DNA of 64,000 nucleotides from DAHUYF01 sp052143095 (GTDB lineage Bacteria; Pseudomonadota; Alphaproteobacteria; ATCC43930; CGMCC-115725), in NCBI GenBank assembly GCA_052143095.1, contig JBKQTR010000165.1, positions 42,420-106,419 of the forward strand, in the 5' to 3' direction. The position numbers were made by a program, and so were the translations under genes. This document shows, piece by piece, positions 8,448 to 17,684 of this stretch. The notes beneath the pieces were generated by a model. It was not told the DNA's origin. It was given only the letters and a program-made list of their open reading frames with translations, and searched no databases. Every line of letters begins with the position of its first letter. Within the stretch, counting starts at the first letter, position 1.

Positions 8448-8748
8448 AGGCCTCCGCCTCGTCGTTGCGGGGTAATTTGTGGCGCCGTCACAGTATCGCA
8501 ATTTGACAACTTGTCGCACGGCGCCTTGTCGATCGGCGCAACCTAGACGTTCGAGTGACGCAATGCGGAATCGGCGAGGCCGAGCGCACGCATGGTGCCA
8601 TCGACGGCGAGCGAGACACCATTGCGCACCGCAGGCACGGTTGAGGAAGTCGCTCACCTTACGTCCACGCGAGCGTCGGCGACGCTCACCGTACTGTAGG
8701 GGATGGAGAACGCCGGGCGAGGCGTCACACGAGGGTACGCTCCGCCTC
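8448..8748. other. Gene-free stretch
   Basis: About 300 bases between a small gene and the flavin monooxygenase. No open frame with a ribosome binding site and no clear repeat is seen. Confidence 0.4.
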
Positions 8749-9819
8749 CTACCGCCGCGCGCGGAAGTGCGGCATTACCTGGGCCGCGAACAGCTCCTGC
8801 GTCTTGATTGACTTCCAGTGCTCGACGCCGCCGGGATTGACCGTGATCGCGACTTCCGTCAGCCCGGCGCACAGCTCCCGCACCGCGTCAATCCGCTCGA
8901 TGATGTCCTGCGGCGTCCCGACCCAGACGATGTCCTTCTCGATCATCTCGTTGTACGGCATGTCGGAGAGTTGCTCCATGATCCCCGACGCGTAGAAGCC
9001 GTAGCCCGACGCCTCGAGCCGGTCCTTCGACGCGAGCTCGTCCGCGTGCTCGAGCAGCACCGACGCGTTCCCTTTCAAGAAGCCACGCATCATCTGCTCT
9101 GCCTCACGTTTCGCCGTGTCGCGGTCCTCGTCGAGGTGGCACGCATGGATCCAAACGATGTCGGGCTCTTTGCCGTGCTTCGCGCAGGCCTCACGGTAGA
9201 TGTCGAGCTGGCCGCGCAGCGCCTCGTACGGCAGCAGCGGCGGGACGACCATCGCGTAGCCGCGCTCGCCAGCGAGTTCGTAAGTCGAATCGCTTGTGCC
9301 GCCGAGGAAGATGCGGAACTTCCGATCGGGCGCCGGCCGCGGGACTATGTGCGAGTCCTCGATCTTGTAGTACACGCCTTTATGCGAGAAGCGCGGGTTA
9401 TCGAGCGCGTCGAGGAGAATCTGCAGCGACTCGTCGTACCGCGCGCGCGTCTCCTCCACGGGCACGCCTGCCTTCAGCGCGAGCCAGGCGTGCCCGCGCC
9501 CAACGCCGAACTCGTAGCGGCCGTCAGCAAGTAGATCGAATTCCGTGATCTGCGAGGCGAGCACGGTGGGATTGTGGTACGGCAGCACGTGCACGAGCGT
9601 GCGGAATTTGATCTTCGTCGTCCGCTCCGAGCATTTCGCGAAGAACGCGAACGGGTTCGGGGACGCGCCGAACTTCGCAAAGAAGAAGTGTTCGATGATC
9701 CCATACGCCGCGTAACCGAGACGGTCGGCGTTGACGACCTGCTCCAATGCCTCCTCATAGATCTGCTTCTGCGTCTTGCCCGGCCAGCTCTGAAGTTCGG
9801 AATAGATGCTGAATTGCAT
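8749..9819 (-). CDS. Luciferase-like (LLM class) flavin-dependent monooxygenase
   Basis: A 356-residue TIM-barrel protein of the bacterial luciferase superfamily. Conserved elements are IIEHFFF near residue 42, the VLPYHNPTVLASQI strand-helix near 80, the GRYEFGVGRGH loop near 103 and GTPQDIIERI near 300. These enzymes use reduced FMN supplied by a reductase and oxidise aldehydes, sulfonates or hydrocarbons. The substrate cannot be told. Start ATG 9819 has GAAAGGAG 7 bases upstream. Monocistronic. Confidence 0.85.
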   Translation of the reverse strand: MQFSIYSELQSWPGKTQKQIYEEALEQVVNADRLGYAAYGIIEHFFFAKFGASPNPFAFFAKCSERTTKIKFRTLVHVLPYHNPTVLASQITEFDLLADGRYEFGVGRGHAWLALKAGVPVEETRARYDESLQILLDALDNPRFSHKGVYYKIEDSHIVPRPAPDRKFRIFLGGTSDSTYELAGERGYAMVVPPLLPYEALRGQLDIYREACAKHGKEPDIVWIHACHLDEDRDTAKREAEQMMRGFLKGNASVLLEHADELASKDRLEASGYGFYASGIMEQLSDMPYNEMIEKDIVWVGTPQDIIERIDAVRELCAGLTEVAITVNPGGVEHWKSIKTQELFAAQVMPHFRARR

Positions 9820-10030
9820 TGGACGTTGCTCCTTTCACGCGGAAGCCGCCCGCTTGTGGCGTTATTTCGCGTTTGAGAGGCGCTGTCAACGAGCGGGAAG
9901 TTTCGCCGAGACGACGGGTCCGTCGGCAGCGTCATGTTCATCCGTTCCTCGCTCGTGACGGACCCATGACAGGGCACCCCGTTTCAGTTTGGCTACGCTA
10001 TCGTCGGCAACTTTCCAGCAGAAACTTGCT

Positions 10031-11252
10031 CTAGGACGGGAAGCACCGGCCGAAGGCGAGGAGCAGCCGCGGCGAGCCCTTGAGGCGGATGCGCCGGCGC
10101 AGCAGCGCCCAGGGCAGGCCCGCTTCCTTGCGCAGGAAGCACAGCCAGGTGTCGCTGTCGGCGACCAGCCGCAGATCGGGCGCGCCGACATGGCCGTCGG
10201 TCACGCGGATCGTCCGGTCACGAATAACGATGGTAGCGTCGGCCGGCTCGCGTCCGGTAAACGTAAAGTAGTAGGTCGCATCGAGGCCTGCGGCGCGGCC
10301 CGGCTGGAACACCAGCGGCAACCCGCGCAGGAAGTTGCGGATCGAGGTCTGCCGCGTCAATCCGTTGGCCACCGGCTTGCTGCGCTTGTTGGGAAAGTGG
10401 CGGGCCACATGCGCCTCGGCATCCGAGCCGGGCACGACGTAGACGGTCTCCGCCTTGTCGCGCAGCGGCTTCACGAGATCGTCGACGAACTGCTTGCGAT
10501 CGGTGAGGAAGGGCCCGATGACGTCCTCGCCCGCCGGGCATACCGACAGGCAATAGGCGGCCTTGTAGTTGGCGCCGAACGACAGGCTCTGCCACATCGA
10601 GACGGTTTCGGGGCCGGAGACCTTGCGGCGATAGGCCGCGGCGCTGCCGCTGGAGGCGACCGTCTCCACCCAGTCGTTGAAGCCGCCCATGAACTCGCGG
10701 TAATTGTGGGTGTAGCAGGCCGAGAAATTGAACTGCCCGTCGGGGCCGATGGCGCCGGTCGGACAGGCGGCAACGCACAGCTTGCACTCGAGGCAGGGGT
10801 TGTAGTCGAGCGGCGCCGCGTAGGCGGCGATGCCGGTCTCGACGACCACCGTTCCCAGCAGGATGAAACTACCGAATTTCGGATGGATCACGTTGCGGTG
10901 GATGCCCATCCGGCCGAGTCCGGCGGCAACCGCGATCGGCTTGTGGGAGATGATCCAGAGCTTGCCACCCCAGCGATCGGCTACCATCGGAAAGCCGCCG
11001 GCGCCGCCGGTGATCGCGCGGATGCCGGCGGCCTCCAGCCGCGACGATGCGCCGGGTGACCTCGTTGATCTCGTCGGTCGTGTGGTGAAATTCGAGATTG
11101 GCGACCGAGCGCATCGGCGTCCGGATGTTTTCGCGGTTCATCCGGCAGACGATGCTGATCAGCGCCTTGGCCGGCGGGAACAGCGCCCGAATGTCGCCGA
11201 TCTCAGCGGCGATATCGGGATGTTTGACGCGCGCGCCGAGATATCTCTGCAT
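10031..11252 (-). pseudogene. 4Fe-4S (QueG-like) and SCP2-domain protein, frameshifted
   Basis: Two minus-strand frames encode successive parts of one protein. The N-terminal part starts at ATG 11252 and reads MQRYLGARVKHPDIAAEIG and onward. It loses sense near 11040-11050, where the other frame takes over with LEAAGIRAITGGAGGFPMVADRWGG and runs to 10031. The second part has CLECKLCVAACP and CLSVCPAGE cysteine clusters, like the iron-sulfur domain of epoxyqueuosine reductase, followed by a C-terminal SCP2 sterol-carrier-like domain of about 90 residues. A single-base indel, in the genome or in the read, would explain the split. Opposite a MarR gene. Confidence 0.7.
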
Positions 11253-11263
11253 ATACAGATATC
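11240..11263. promoter_or_regulatory. Palindrome between the Fe-S/SCP2 and MarR genes
   Basis: GATATCT (11240-11246) and AGATATC (11257-11263) are perfect 7-base arms around a 10-base AT-rich centre. It lies at the divergent start of the iron-sulfur gene and the MarR gene, where a MarR dimer would be expected to bind. It overlaps the likely start codon of the minus-strand gene (ATG 11252). Confidence 0.5.
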
Positions 11264-11267
11264 AGCA

Positions 11268-11714
11268 CTGTGGGCCCGATGCAAGCCGCCGCGTACCGCG
11301 GCCGAGGCGGAGCCTGCCGGACTGACCGCCAACCAGTTCGGGCTCTTGGCGCAACTCTACGGTGCCCGTCTCGGGGGATCGAGCGGGCTCTCCATCGGGG
11401 CGCTGGCGGAACTATTGGGGACGGACCCATCGACGCTCAACCGGACGCTCAAGCCGTTGCAGCAGCCAGGCTTGGTCAGGGATGCGGTCGACCCGGCCGA
11501 TGGCCGCGTGCGGATCGTCGAGATCACCGCTCGCGGACGGCGCGACTTTCTAAAGGCCATGCCGTTGTGGCGCGAGGCCCAGGCGCGGGTCGAAACCGCG
11601 CTCGGCGCCAAGGCGATGGACGCCTTGAACGAGCTGCTTGATTTTTCCACCCGCGCACAGGAGCGAGCGAGACGGCTGAATCAGGTGCTATGTCGCTTTT
11701 GCTTCCATCGTTAA
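11268..11714 (+). CDS. MarR-family transcriptional regulator, N-terminus unclear
   Basis: The winged-helix core is clear: AGLTANQFGLLAQLYG, then LAELLGTDPSTLNRTLKPLQQ and DGRVRIVEITARGRR. MarR proteins normally carry about 25 further N-terminal helical residues. Here the frame upstream of the core has no ATG, GTG or TTG near the palindrome at 11240, and an ATG at 11279 is in another frame. Either a CTG at 11268 is used, or the gene has an N-terminal indel like the gene opposite it. The left boundary is therefore approximate. Confidence 0.6.
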   Translation: MWARCKPPRTAAEAEPAGLTANQFGLLAQLYGARLGGSSGLSIGALAELLGTDPSTLNRTLKPLQQPGLVRDAVDPADGRVRIVEITARGRRDFLKAMPLWREAQARVETALGAKAMDALNELLDFSTRAQERARRLNQVLCRFCFHR

Positions 11715-11923
11715 GTGCTGGTGCCGCCAATGCGCCGTTTCAGGGAATGGCGCCGCACCAGACGATGAAATATATGCGCCATCAACATGGCGCGATCAAA
11801 ATCCGCTGTCCCGAAGGAGAACATTTCCGGGCCGCGATCGCCGTGGTGCTCGAGGAGGATGGTCTCGATATTGCCGAAGGCGGTCTCGTCGGTGGCGGCG
11901 ATGGTGGGGTCGTGTCGAGGCAT
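11711..11923 (-). CDS. Small hypothetical protein, 70 aa
   Basis: ATG 11923 has AAGGAG 8 bases upstream. The 70-residue product begins acidic, has a central TILLEHHGDRGPEMFSFGTADFD region and ends strongly basic. No family is named for it. It overlaps the last bases of the convergent MarR gene. Confidence 0.55.
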   Translation of the reverse strand: MPRHDPTIAATDETAFGNIETILLEHHGDRGPEMFSFGTADFDRAMLMAHIFHRLVRRHSLKRRIGGTST

Positions 11924-11993
11924 GCGCTTGCTCCTTAGTCTCCGCGCATAAACACTTTGATCGTGGTTAATGCACCAAGAGCACTGCCCTTCA

Positions 11994-12122
11994 TTATTTC
12001 ATGCCGCCGAAGCCGCCGGCGCCGACGGGAACGCCGTTGATCAGCGGTATCTGCTTGCTCTCGCCATAGGCGCTGCACGCCGCCAGCGACACGACGATCA
12101 GCATCAACCCGAACCTTCTCAT
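11994..12122 (-). CDS. Tiny lipoprotein, 42 aa
   Basis: ATG 12122 has AAGGAG 7 bases upstream and the frame ends with TAA at 11994. Residues 1-14 are a hydrophobic signal with a lipobox SLAAC, so Cys15 would be acylated. The mature part is only about 28 residues, Gly-rich at its end (GAGGFGGMK). Small lipoproteins of this kind resemble entericidin-like peptides in layout, but no homology is claimed. Confidence 0.6.
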   Translation of the reverse strand: MRRFGLMLIVVSLAACSAYGESKQIPLINGVPVGAGGFGGMK

Positions 12123-12685
12123 GGAGCGCTCCTTCGGCCGGTTGCACGGGACCCGTTATGAGGCGTTGCGCCGGACTTCGCCAGCGCCGCGCGCTCACAT
12201 CTTCGTGGCCATGACGCCCCTATCAGTCTCGTCCGGGGGCAGTTGGCGGGCACGCCGATGCCCGCGCCGCCGAGGTGGCGCGTGGGACGGTATTTCAATT
12301 CCTTTGATTCCCAAGGGAGTGTAGGGCGACGGGGTGCCCGAACTTACTGTGGCACGACGCAAGACCCCCGCTTAACGCCACACCGTGACTTGCGGGGGTC
12401 CACTGCGGAGTAACAAAGACTCCGTGCTCGGAATGCCGAGCTTAATCTTGGACTTCGTGGTGGGTCGCCGATGCCAAGCGGTCGGCAACTCGTTACAGCC
12501 GGGCGGAGTCATGCTGGTTTGGCACCCTCCACTTGGTTGACAACATACTGCACATGGGCATGACCGCGGATGGATGCAAGTGGCGGCGTCAATTGGCGGT
12601 GACGCGATGATGTCGGCCCGACGCGCAAGTGACGCGGCGGCGGCGCCGCGATGCTGCGGGCGCCACGGGGATAGGGCGGGCTCGC
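12123..12685. other. Gene-free stretch holding stem-loops
   Basis: About 560 bases with no supported open frame. Four closely spaced hairpins occupy 12358-12486 and are listed separately as a candidate RNA. Confidence 0.5.
12358..12486. ncRNA. Candidate structured RNA, consecutive stem-loops
   Basis: Four stems follow one another: GACCCCCGC/GCGGGGGTC (12363-12400), CGGAGT/ACTCCG (12406-12424), GCTCGG/CCGAGC (12426-12441) and GCCGA/TCGGC (12467-12486). The first stem has a competing partner, CGCAAG (12358-12363) with CTTGCG (12389-12394), which would exclude it. No known RNA family is recognised and the strand cannot be told. Confidence 0.3.
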
Positions 12686-12925
12686 TCAGAGGGTCGTTTT
12701 CTGGCGCCGCACCAGCGCGAGCACGTCGCGGAGCGCAACGAGATAGCCGTAATGCCAGTACGCGCGCTCGCGCGTGCCGTCATCGAGATGGGCCTGTTCG
12801 CGGATACACTCAGGCCCATTCTCAAAAATCAATTCCGACAGATCCGCGAGGCGTTCCTTCAACGCGGCCTCAACCAACCGCTCGAAGGCCAGCGCCGAAT
12901 CGAGATCCGCTTGCCAATGGTTCAT
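12686..12925 (-). CDS. Hypothetical helical protein, 79 aa
   Basis: A soluble acidic product with two long helices (DLDSALAFERLVEAALKERL, then YGYLVALRDVLALVRRQ). The composition and start look like a real gene, and similar phage-like or island-borne small proteins exist. No domain name can be given and the ribosome binding site is weak. Confidence 0.5.
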   Translation of the reverse strand: MNHWQADLDSALAFERLVEAALKERLADLSELIFENGPECIREQAHLDDGTRERAYWHYGYLVALRDVLALVRRQKTTL

Positions 12926-13148
12926 GGCAGCGAAACGGAACCAGCGCGCCTAAGTTCCGCCGACGCCAAGCGCCCGCCATCACGCATGAGCGGGTCGCTC
13001 GGCAGGGTTTGACCAACGCAATAGTTACTTCCGACACCGCGCTTGGAAATTCTAGAGCGTGTCCCGTCGATCAGGAATCAAACGCTGACCCATCTCCCTC
13101 TCGGCGCCTAACGCAGGGCTGTCCGAGGCGCCCCGCCAGTGCCACTTC

Positions 13149-13358
13149 TCACCCCACCTTCGACCTGGGCTCGGCCTTCCACACCTGCTCGACGGCCTCG
13201 GCGATCCAACGCCAAGCCTCCATCGTGCGCTGTTCGTCGTGACGGGCTGCGATCAATGACTGATGCTTGGCGTGACTCGCGGCGCGCTCGCCGTAGCGCT
13301 CGATCAGCAACTCCGCGAGCTCGTGAACGACACTGTCGTGCTCGATCAAGACTGTCAT
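13149..13358 (-). CDS. Small hypothetical protein, 69 aa
   Basis: ATG 13358 has GAGGAG 6 bases upstream and is preferred to the start at 13385. The product is helical, with an acidic first half (IEHDSVVHELAELLIERYGE) and a Trp-rich end. Function unknown. It may belong with the similar small gene at 12686 on the same strand. Confidence 0.5.
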   Translation of the reverse strand: MTVLIEHDSVVHELAELLIERYGERAASHAKHQSLIAARHDEQRTMEAWRWIAEAVEQVWKAEPRSKVG

Positions 13359-13648
13359 TCGGCTCCTCACGCAAGTGGCCGCCACGACGCCTCACCGACC
13401 GCGACGCCGTGCTCTCGGGCACATGCGGCGGCGCGATCACCATTGAGCGCGCCAGCGCGGCGACGAGCGCCCAGTCGGCCTGGGCTGCAAGATGCATCAT
13501 AACCATGACGCGCACAGTGTCGCCTTTGTCTCGCTTTTTTCGGTGAGGCAAAATTTGGACGCGGCGGTTAACGCGTCCCGAGAAGCCCGGCGATGCGCCA
13601 AACAGCGCACACGACAAGCCAGCCTGTCTCGAGCTAGGCTTGGCGCCC

Positions 13649-15598
13649 ATGTCGCTTCTGCGTGGCTTTTTTGCTGCCGTCGTCTTGCTGTGCACTGCGC
13701 ACGGCGCCGCCGCCGACCTGCTCTCGCCCGGGGATCAGCAGGCCTATCGCGCGGCGTTTGCCGCGGCGCGCGCGTCGAGCTGGCCCGCGGCCGAGCAGCT
13801 TGCCGCGGGCGCGAGCGAGCGGCTCCCGGCCAAGATCCTGCTGTGGCTCGAGCTCATGCGCAGCGACGCCGCGCGCTTTCCCGATATCGTCGCCTTCGCC
13901 GAGCAGAACCAGGACTGGCCCCAGCTCGGCCTGCTCCGCCAGCATGCGGAGCAAGTCATGGACGATGTCCCTGACGCCGTGATCGGCGCCTATTTCGCGG
14001 CGCACCGGCCGCTGACGCCCAAGGGAAAGCTGCGCCTGGCGGGTGTCCTCGTCGGCGCCGGGCAGCGCGAGGCCGCGATCGCGCTCGTCCGGGAGATGTG
14101 GCTCACGCCCGATCTCGGTCCCGATGACGAGCAGGCCATCCTCGACCGCTATGCCGAAATGCTCAGCGCCGAGGATCACGCCCAGAGGCTCGACCGGCTG
14201 CTCTGGGCCGGGCAGCCCTCGGCGGCACGGCGCCAGATGCCGCGCGCGCCGGAGGAGTGGCAGCTGCTGGCGCAGGCGCGCCTCGCGCTCGCCGAGCTCA
14301 GCGACGATGCCGAAGCCGCGCTCGCGCGCGTGCCCGAGGGGTTGCGCGACAACCCCGGCCTCGTCCTCGACCGCGCGCGCTGGTACCGGCATAGGGATCG
14401 TCTCGACGAGGCGGCAGAGACCTTGCGACACCCGCCGCCGGACCTCGTCCGTCCCGCGGCCTGGTGGAGCGAGCGCGACATCCTGGTGCGCCGTCTGCTC
14501 GACGAGGGCAAGGATCGGCTCGCCTACGCGCTCGCCGCCTGGCGGGAGCTGGGGGAGACCGGCGCGGCGGTTGCCGAGGCCGAGTTCCTGTCGGGCTGGA
14601 TCGCGTTCCGCCGGCTCAACGATGCCAAATCGGCCTATGAGCATTTCTCGACGCTCTATCAGGGCGCGACGCTGCCGACGAGCCAGGCGCGCGCCGCCTA
14701 TTGGATCGCGCGCGCGGCGGACGCGATGGGCATGGGCGAGGCCGCGCGACGCTGGCTCGCCGTCGCCGCGACGCATGGCACCACCTATTACGGCCAGCTC
14801 GCAGCGGCACGCCTCGACAGCGCCGTCCAGCCCGATTTCCCGCCGGAGCCGCGACCCTCGCCGCAGGATGTCGACGCCTTCGACGGGACGGAGCCGGTGC
14901 GGGCGACGCGGATGCTGGCGGAGATCGGCCAGGACGATCTCGCGAAGCCGTTCCTGCTGCAGGCGGCGACGGCGGCGAAGACGAGCGTCGATCAGAAGCT
15001 GATCGCGTCGCTGGCCGAGACCATCGGCGCGCTCGACGTCGCCATTGCCGCGGCCAAGCGCGCCGGCCGTGACGGCGCGCCGCTGCTGGCGGAGGGTTTC
15101 CCGCTGGTGCGCTTCGAGCGTCACGGCGCGGTCGAGCCGCCGCTTGTGTTGGCGATCGCGCGGCAGGAGAGCGCCTTCGACCGGGCGGCGGTGAGCCGCG
15201 CCGATGCGCGCGGCCTCATGCAGCTCAGGCCCGATACGGCGCGCGACGTCGCGAAGGCGCTGGGAATCCCGTTCTCCGCGGACCGTCTGGTGACGGACCC
15301 GGCCTACAACCTCGCCTTGGGGCAGGCCTTCATGGACCGGCTGCTCGACCGGTTCGGCGGTTCCTACGTGCTTGCGGCGGCGGCGTACAACGCCGGTCCG
15401 GCGCGCGTCAGGCAATGGCTCGATACCTATGGCGACCCGCGCACCGGCACCGTCGACCCCGTCGATTGGATCGAATCGATCCCTTTCCCGGAGACCCGGA
15501 ACTACGTGCAGCGCGTCCTCGAGAATTTGCAGATCTATCGGCTGCGGCTCGGCGCCGGCGAGCGCGCTTTCACACTGGCGCAGGATCTGCGGCGCTGA
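13649..15598 (+). CDS. Soluble lytic murein transglycosylase (Slt70-like)
   Basis: A 649-residue periplasmic enzyme that cleaves peptidoglycan between MurNAc and GlcNAc with 1,6-anhydro ring formation. A signal peptide (residues 1-22) leads into a long alpha-helical superhelix (about 25-470) and a C-terminal goose-type lysozyme domain. The catalytic Glu lies in IARQESAFDRAAVS (about residue 507). GLMQLRPDTA and AAAAYNAGPARV, the other family motifs, follow. The start at 13649 is preferred to the one at 13640 because it gives a clean signal peptide. Monocistronic. Confidence 0.92.
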   Translation: MSLLRGFFAAVVLLCTAHGAAADLLSPGDQQAYRAAFAAARASSWPAAEQLAAGASERLPAKILLWLELMRSDAARFPDIVAFAEQNQDWPQLGLLRQHAEQVMDDVPDAVIGAYFAAHRPLTPKGKLRLAGVLVGAGQREAAIALVREMWLTPDLGPDDEQAILDRYAEMLSAEDHAQRLDRLLWAGQPSAARRQMPRAPEEWQLLAQARLALAELSDDAEAALARVPEGLRDNPGLVLDRARWYRHRDRLDEAAETLRHPPPDLVRPAAWWSERDILVRRLLDEGKDRLAYALAAWRELGETGAAVAEAEFLSGWIAFRRLNDAKSAYEHFSTLYQGATLPTSQARAAYWIARAADAMGMGEAARRWLAVAATHGTTYYGQLAAARLDSAVQPDFPPEPRPSPQDVDAFDGTEPVRATRMLAEIGQDDLAKPFLLQAATAAKTSVDQKLIASLAETIGALDVAIAAAKRAGRDGAPLLAEGFPLVRFERHGAVEPPLVLAIARQESAFDRAAVSRADARGLMQLRPDTARDVAKALGIPFSADRLVTDPAYNLALGQAFMDRLLDRFGGSYVLAAAAYNAGPARVRQWLDTYGDPRTGTVDPVDWIESIPFPETRNYVQRVLENLQIYRLRLGAGERAFTLAQDLRR

Positions 15599-15706
15599 AG
15601 CCGGGCACGCGGTGCGGCTGGGCGACCGGGATGAATCGGCATATCATGCCGACTCATGCAGCGGTCGTGCGTCGTCCGGCGGGGACTCCCGCCTTGAGGT
15701 GAGACC

Positions 15707-16396
15707 ATGACCGAACTCGGCGTGTTTGAGGCAATCCATACCGCCCGCGCGTTGCGCCAGTTGAAGCCCGACCCGGTGCCGGAGGCGCTGATCACGCAGA
15801 TCCTCGACGCTGCGATCCGCGCGCCCTCGGCGGGCAACGCGCAGAATTGGGCCTTCCTCGTGGTTCGCGATCCGGAGCAGCGCCGCAGGCTGGGCGAGAT
15901 TTTCCGCAAGGCCTCCGACATCGCGCGCGCGATGTATGCCGCGCGCGGCCGTCCCGCGCACATGACCGAAGAGCAGTATCAGCGCTTGATGTCCTCCGGC
16001 AGCTATCTCTGGGACCATATGGCTGACGCCCCGGTGATTCTGGTTCCCTGCCAGACCCAGCCCAGGCTGCCGCCGCCGGAAGACTTGCCGCCCGAGATTC
16101 GAGCCCGCTACGCCGATGAGCAACGCTATGTGGAGCGCATCCGCGGCGCCAGCATCTATCCCGCCGTGCAGAACATCATCCTCGCCTGCCGCGCGCTCGG
16201 GCTTGGCACCACCATCACCACCAACCACCTGCGCTGCGAGGGTGAGGTGAAGGCGGTGCTCGGCATCCCGGAAGAGGTGCAGACTTACGCGCTGATGCCG
16301 ATCGGCTATCCCCGCGGCAAATTCGGCCCCGTGACCCGCCGCCCTGTTGCCGAGGTCGCTCATGCCGACCGCTGGTCGCGGCAGTGGCCCGGCTGA
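15707..16396 (+). CDS. Nitroreductase-family FMN oxidoreductase
   Basis: A 229-residue protein of the NfsA/FRP-like fold. TARALRQLKPDPVP (residues 12-25) and RAPSAGNAQNWAFLVV form the FMN-binding start, and ACRALGLGTTITT (about 165) with IGYPRGKFGPVTRRP (about 203) completes it. It reduces nitro groups, quinones or flavins with NAD(P)H; the physiological substrate is unknown. It sits 12 bases ahead of an NDH-2-like flavoprotein and is probably co-transcribed with it. Confidence 0.85.
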   Translation: MTELGVFEAIHTARALRQLKPDPVPEALITQILDAAIRAPSAGNAQNWAFLVVRDPEQRRRLGEIFRKASDIARAMYAARGRPAHMTEEQYQRLMSSGSYLWDHMADAPVILVPCQTQPRLPPPEDLPPEIRARYADEQRYVERIRGASIYPAVQNIILACRALGLGTTITTNHLRCEGEVKAVLGIPEEVQTYALMPIGYPRGKFGPVTRRPVAEVAHADRWSRQWPG

Positions 16397-16408
16397 GGAA
16401 GATCATTC

Positions 16409-17659
16409 GTGGCCCGCATTCTCGTGCTCGGCGCCGGATTTGCCGGCCTCTGGGCCGCCATCGGCGCGGCACGCAAGCTTGACGAGATCGGCGCCGGGCC
16501 GGGCGAGGTCGAGATTCTGCTCGCCGACCGCAACCCCTACCACACCATCCGCGTCCGCAATTACGAGATCGACCTCAGCGACGTCGCCATCCCGCTCGGC
16601 GAGGTGCTCGATCCCATCGGCGTCAAGCATGTGACCGCCGAGGTCCGGACGATCGATCCGGACGGACAGCAGGTGGCCGTCACGACGCCCCGCGGCAAGG
16701 AGCTGCTCGCCTACGATCGGCTCGTGCTAGCGCTCGGCAGCGAATTGGCGCGCCCGGACATTCCCGGCCTCGCGGCGCATGGCTTCGACGTCGATACCTA
16801 CGCCGCTGCGGTCCGGCTCAACGCCCATCTCGCGGCGCTCGGCGCGCACCCGCGGTCGGCTGGGCGCTCGACCGTGGTTGTCGCGGGCGCCGGCTTCACC
16901 GGCATCGAAGTGGCGGCCGAGATGCCGGGCAAGCTGCGCGGCGCGCTCGCAGCCGGGGACCATCGGGTGATCCTGCTTGATCCCAATCAAACTGTCGGCG
17001 CGACCATCGGGGATCACGCGCGCCCGGTGATCTCCGAGGCGCTCGCGACGCTCGGCGTCGAGACACGGCTGGGCGCTGGGATCGTCGCCGTCGACGCAAC
17101 CGGCATTACGCTTGCGTCCGGCGAGATCGTTCCGACGCAGACGCTGGTGTGGTGCGCCGGCATGCGCGCGAGCCCGCTCGCCGCCACCGTGCCGGGGGCG
17201 CGGGACCGGCTCGGCCGGCTGAGCGTCGATCGCTTCATGCGGGTCGCCGGCGTGACCAAGGTTTTCGCTGCCGGCGATGTGGCATCCAGCCTGATCGACG
17301 ACGCGCATGCGACGGTCATGTCCTGCCAGTTCGCGCGGCCGATGGGTCGCTTTGCCGGCCACAATGTGGTGGCCGATCTGTTCGACCGGCCGCTCTTGCC
17401 GCTGCGGATCGACTGGTATGTGACGGTGCTCGATCTCGGCGCCTGGGGTGCGCTCTACACCGCCGGCTGGGACCGCCAGGTGCTGTCGACCGGACGCGCC
17501 GCGAAGGCGACGAAAGAGACCATCAATCACCGCCGCATCTATCCGCCGCGACACGGCACACGCGAGGACATCCTCGCGGCCGCGGCCCCGACGGTGCAGG
17601 CGCCGCCGCAAGAGGTTCGCGCGGCGGCCGCAACGGGTTCACCGAAGCCCGCCTCCTGA
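16409..17659 (+). CDS. FAD-dependent oxidoreductase, NDH-2-like
   Basis: A 416-residue pyridine-nucleotide-disulfide-type flavoprotein starting at GTG 16409. Two dinucleotide folds are visible: LGAGFAGLWAA at the N-terminus for FAD and VAGAGFTGIEVAAEM near residue 155 for NAD(P)H. The FAD-closing motif is VFAAGDVASS near residue 287. This arrangement is that of type II NADH:quinone dehydrogenases and related carotenoid or quinone reductases. No membrane-anchoring helix is obvious at the C-terminus. Downstream of the nitroreductase by 12 bases. Confidence 0.82.
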   Translation: MARILVLGAGFAGLWAAIGAARKLDEIGAGPGEVEILLADRNPYHTIRVRNYEIDLSDVAIPLGEVLDPIGVKHVTAEVRTIDPDGQQVAVTTPRGKELLAYDRLVLALGSELARPDIPGLAAHGFDVDTYAAAVRLNAHLAALGAHPRSAGRSTVVVAGAGFTGIEVAAEMPGKLRGALAAGDHRVILLDPNQTVGATIGDHARPVISEALATLGVETRLGAGIVAVDATGITLASGEIVPTQTLVWCAGMRASPLAATVPGARDRLGRLSVDRFMRVAGVTKVFAAGDVASSLIDDAHATVMSCQFARPMGRFAGHNVVADLFDRPLLPLRIDWYVTVLDLGAWGALYTAGWDRQVLSTGRAAKATKETINHRRIYPPRHGTREDILAAAAPTVQAPPQEVRAAAATGSPKPAS

Positions 17660-17684
17660 CCTCGGCGCCGCGAGACCTCCGTCC

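Noticed and set aside
13634..15415. 593-codon open frame on the minus strand
   Set aside because: It is exactly antisense to the lytic transglycosylase, has an Arg/Gly/Ala-rich shadow composition and no ribosome binding site.
16409..17659. True respiratory NDH-2
   Set aside because: Both dinucleotide folds fit, but no C-terminal membrane-anchoring amphipathic helix is evident, so the broader name NDH-2-like oxidoreductase is used.
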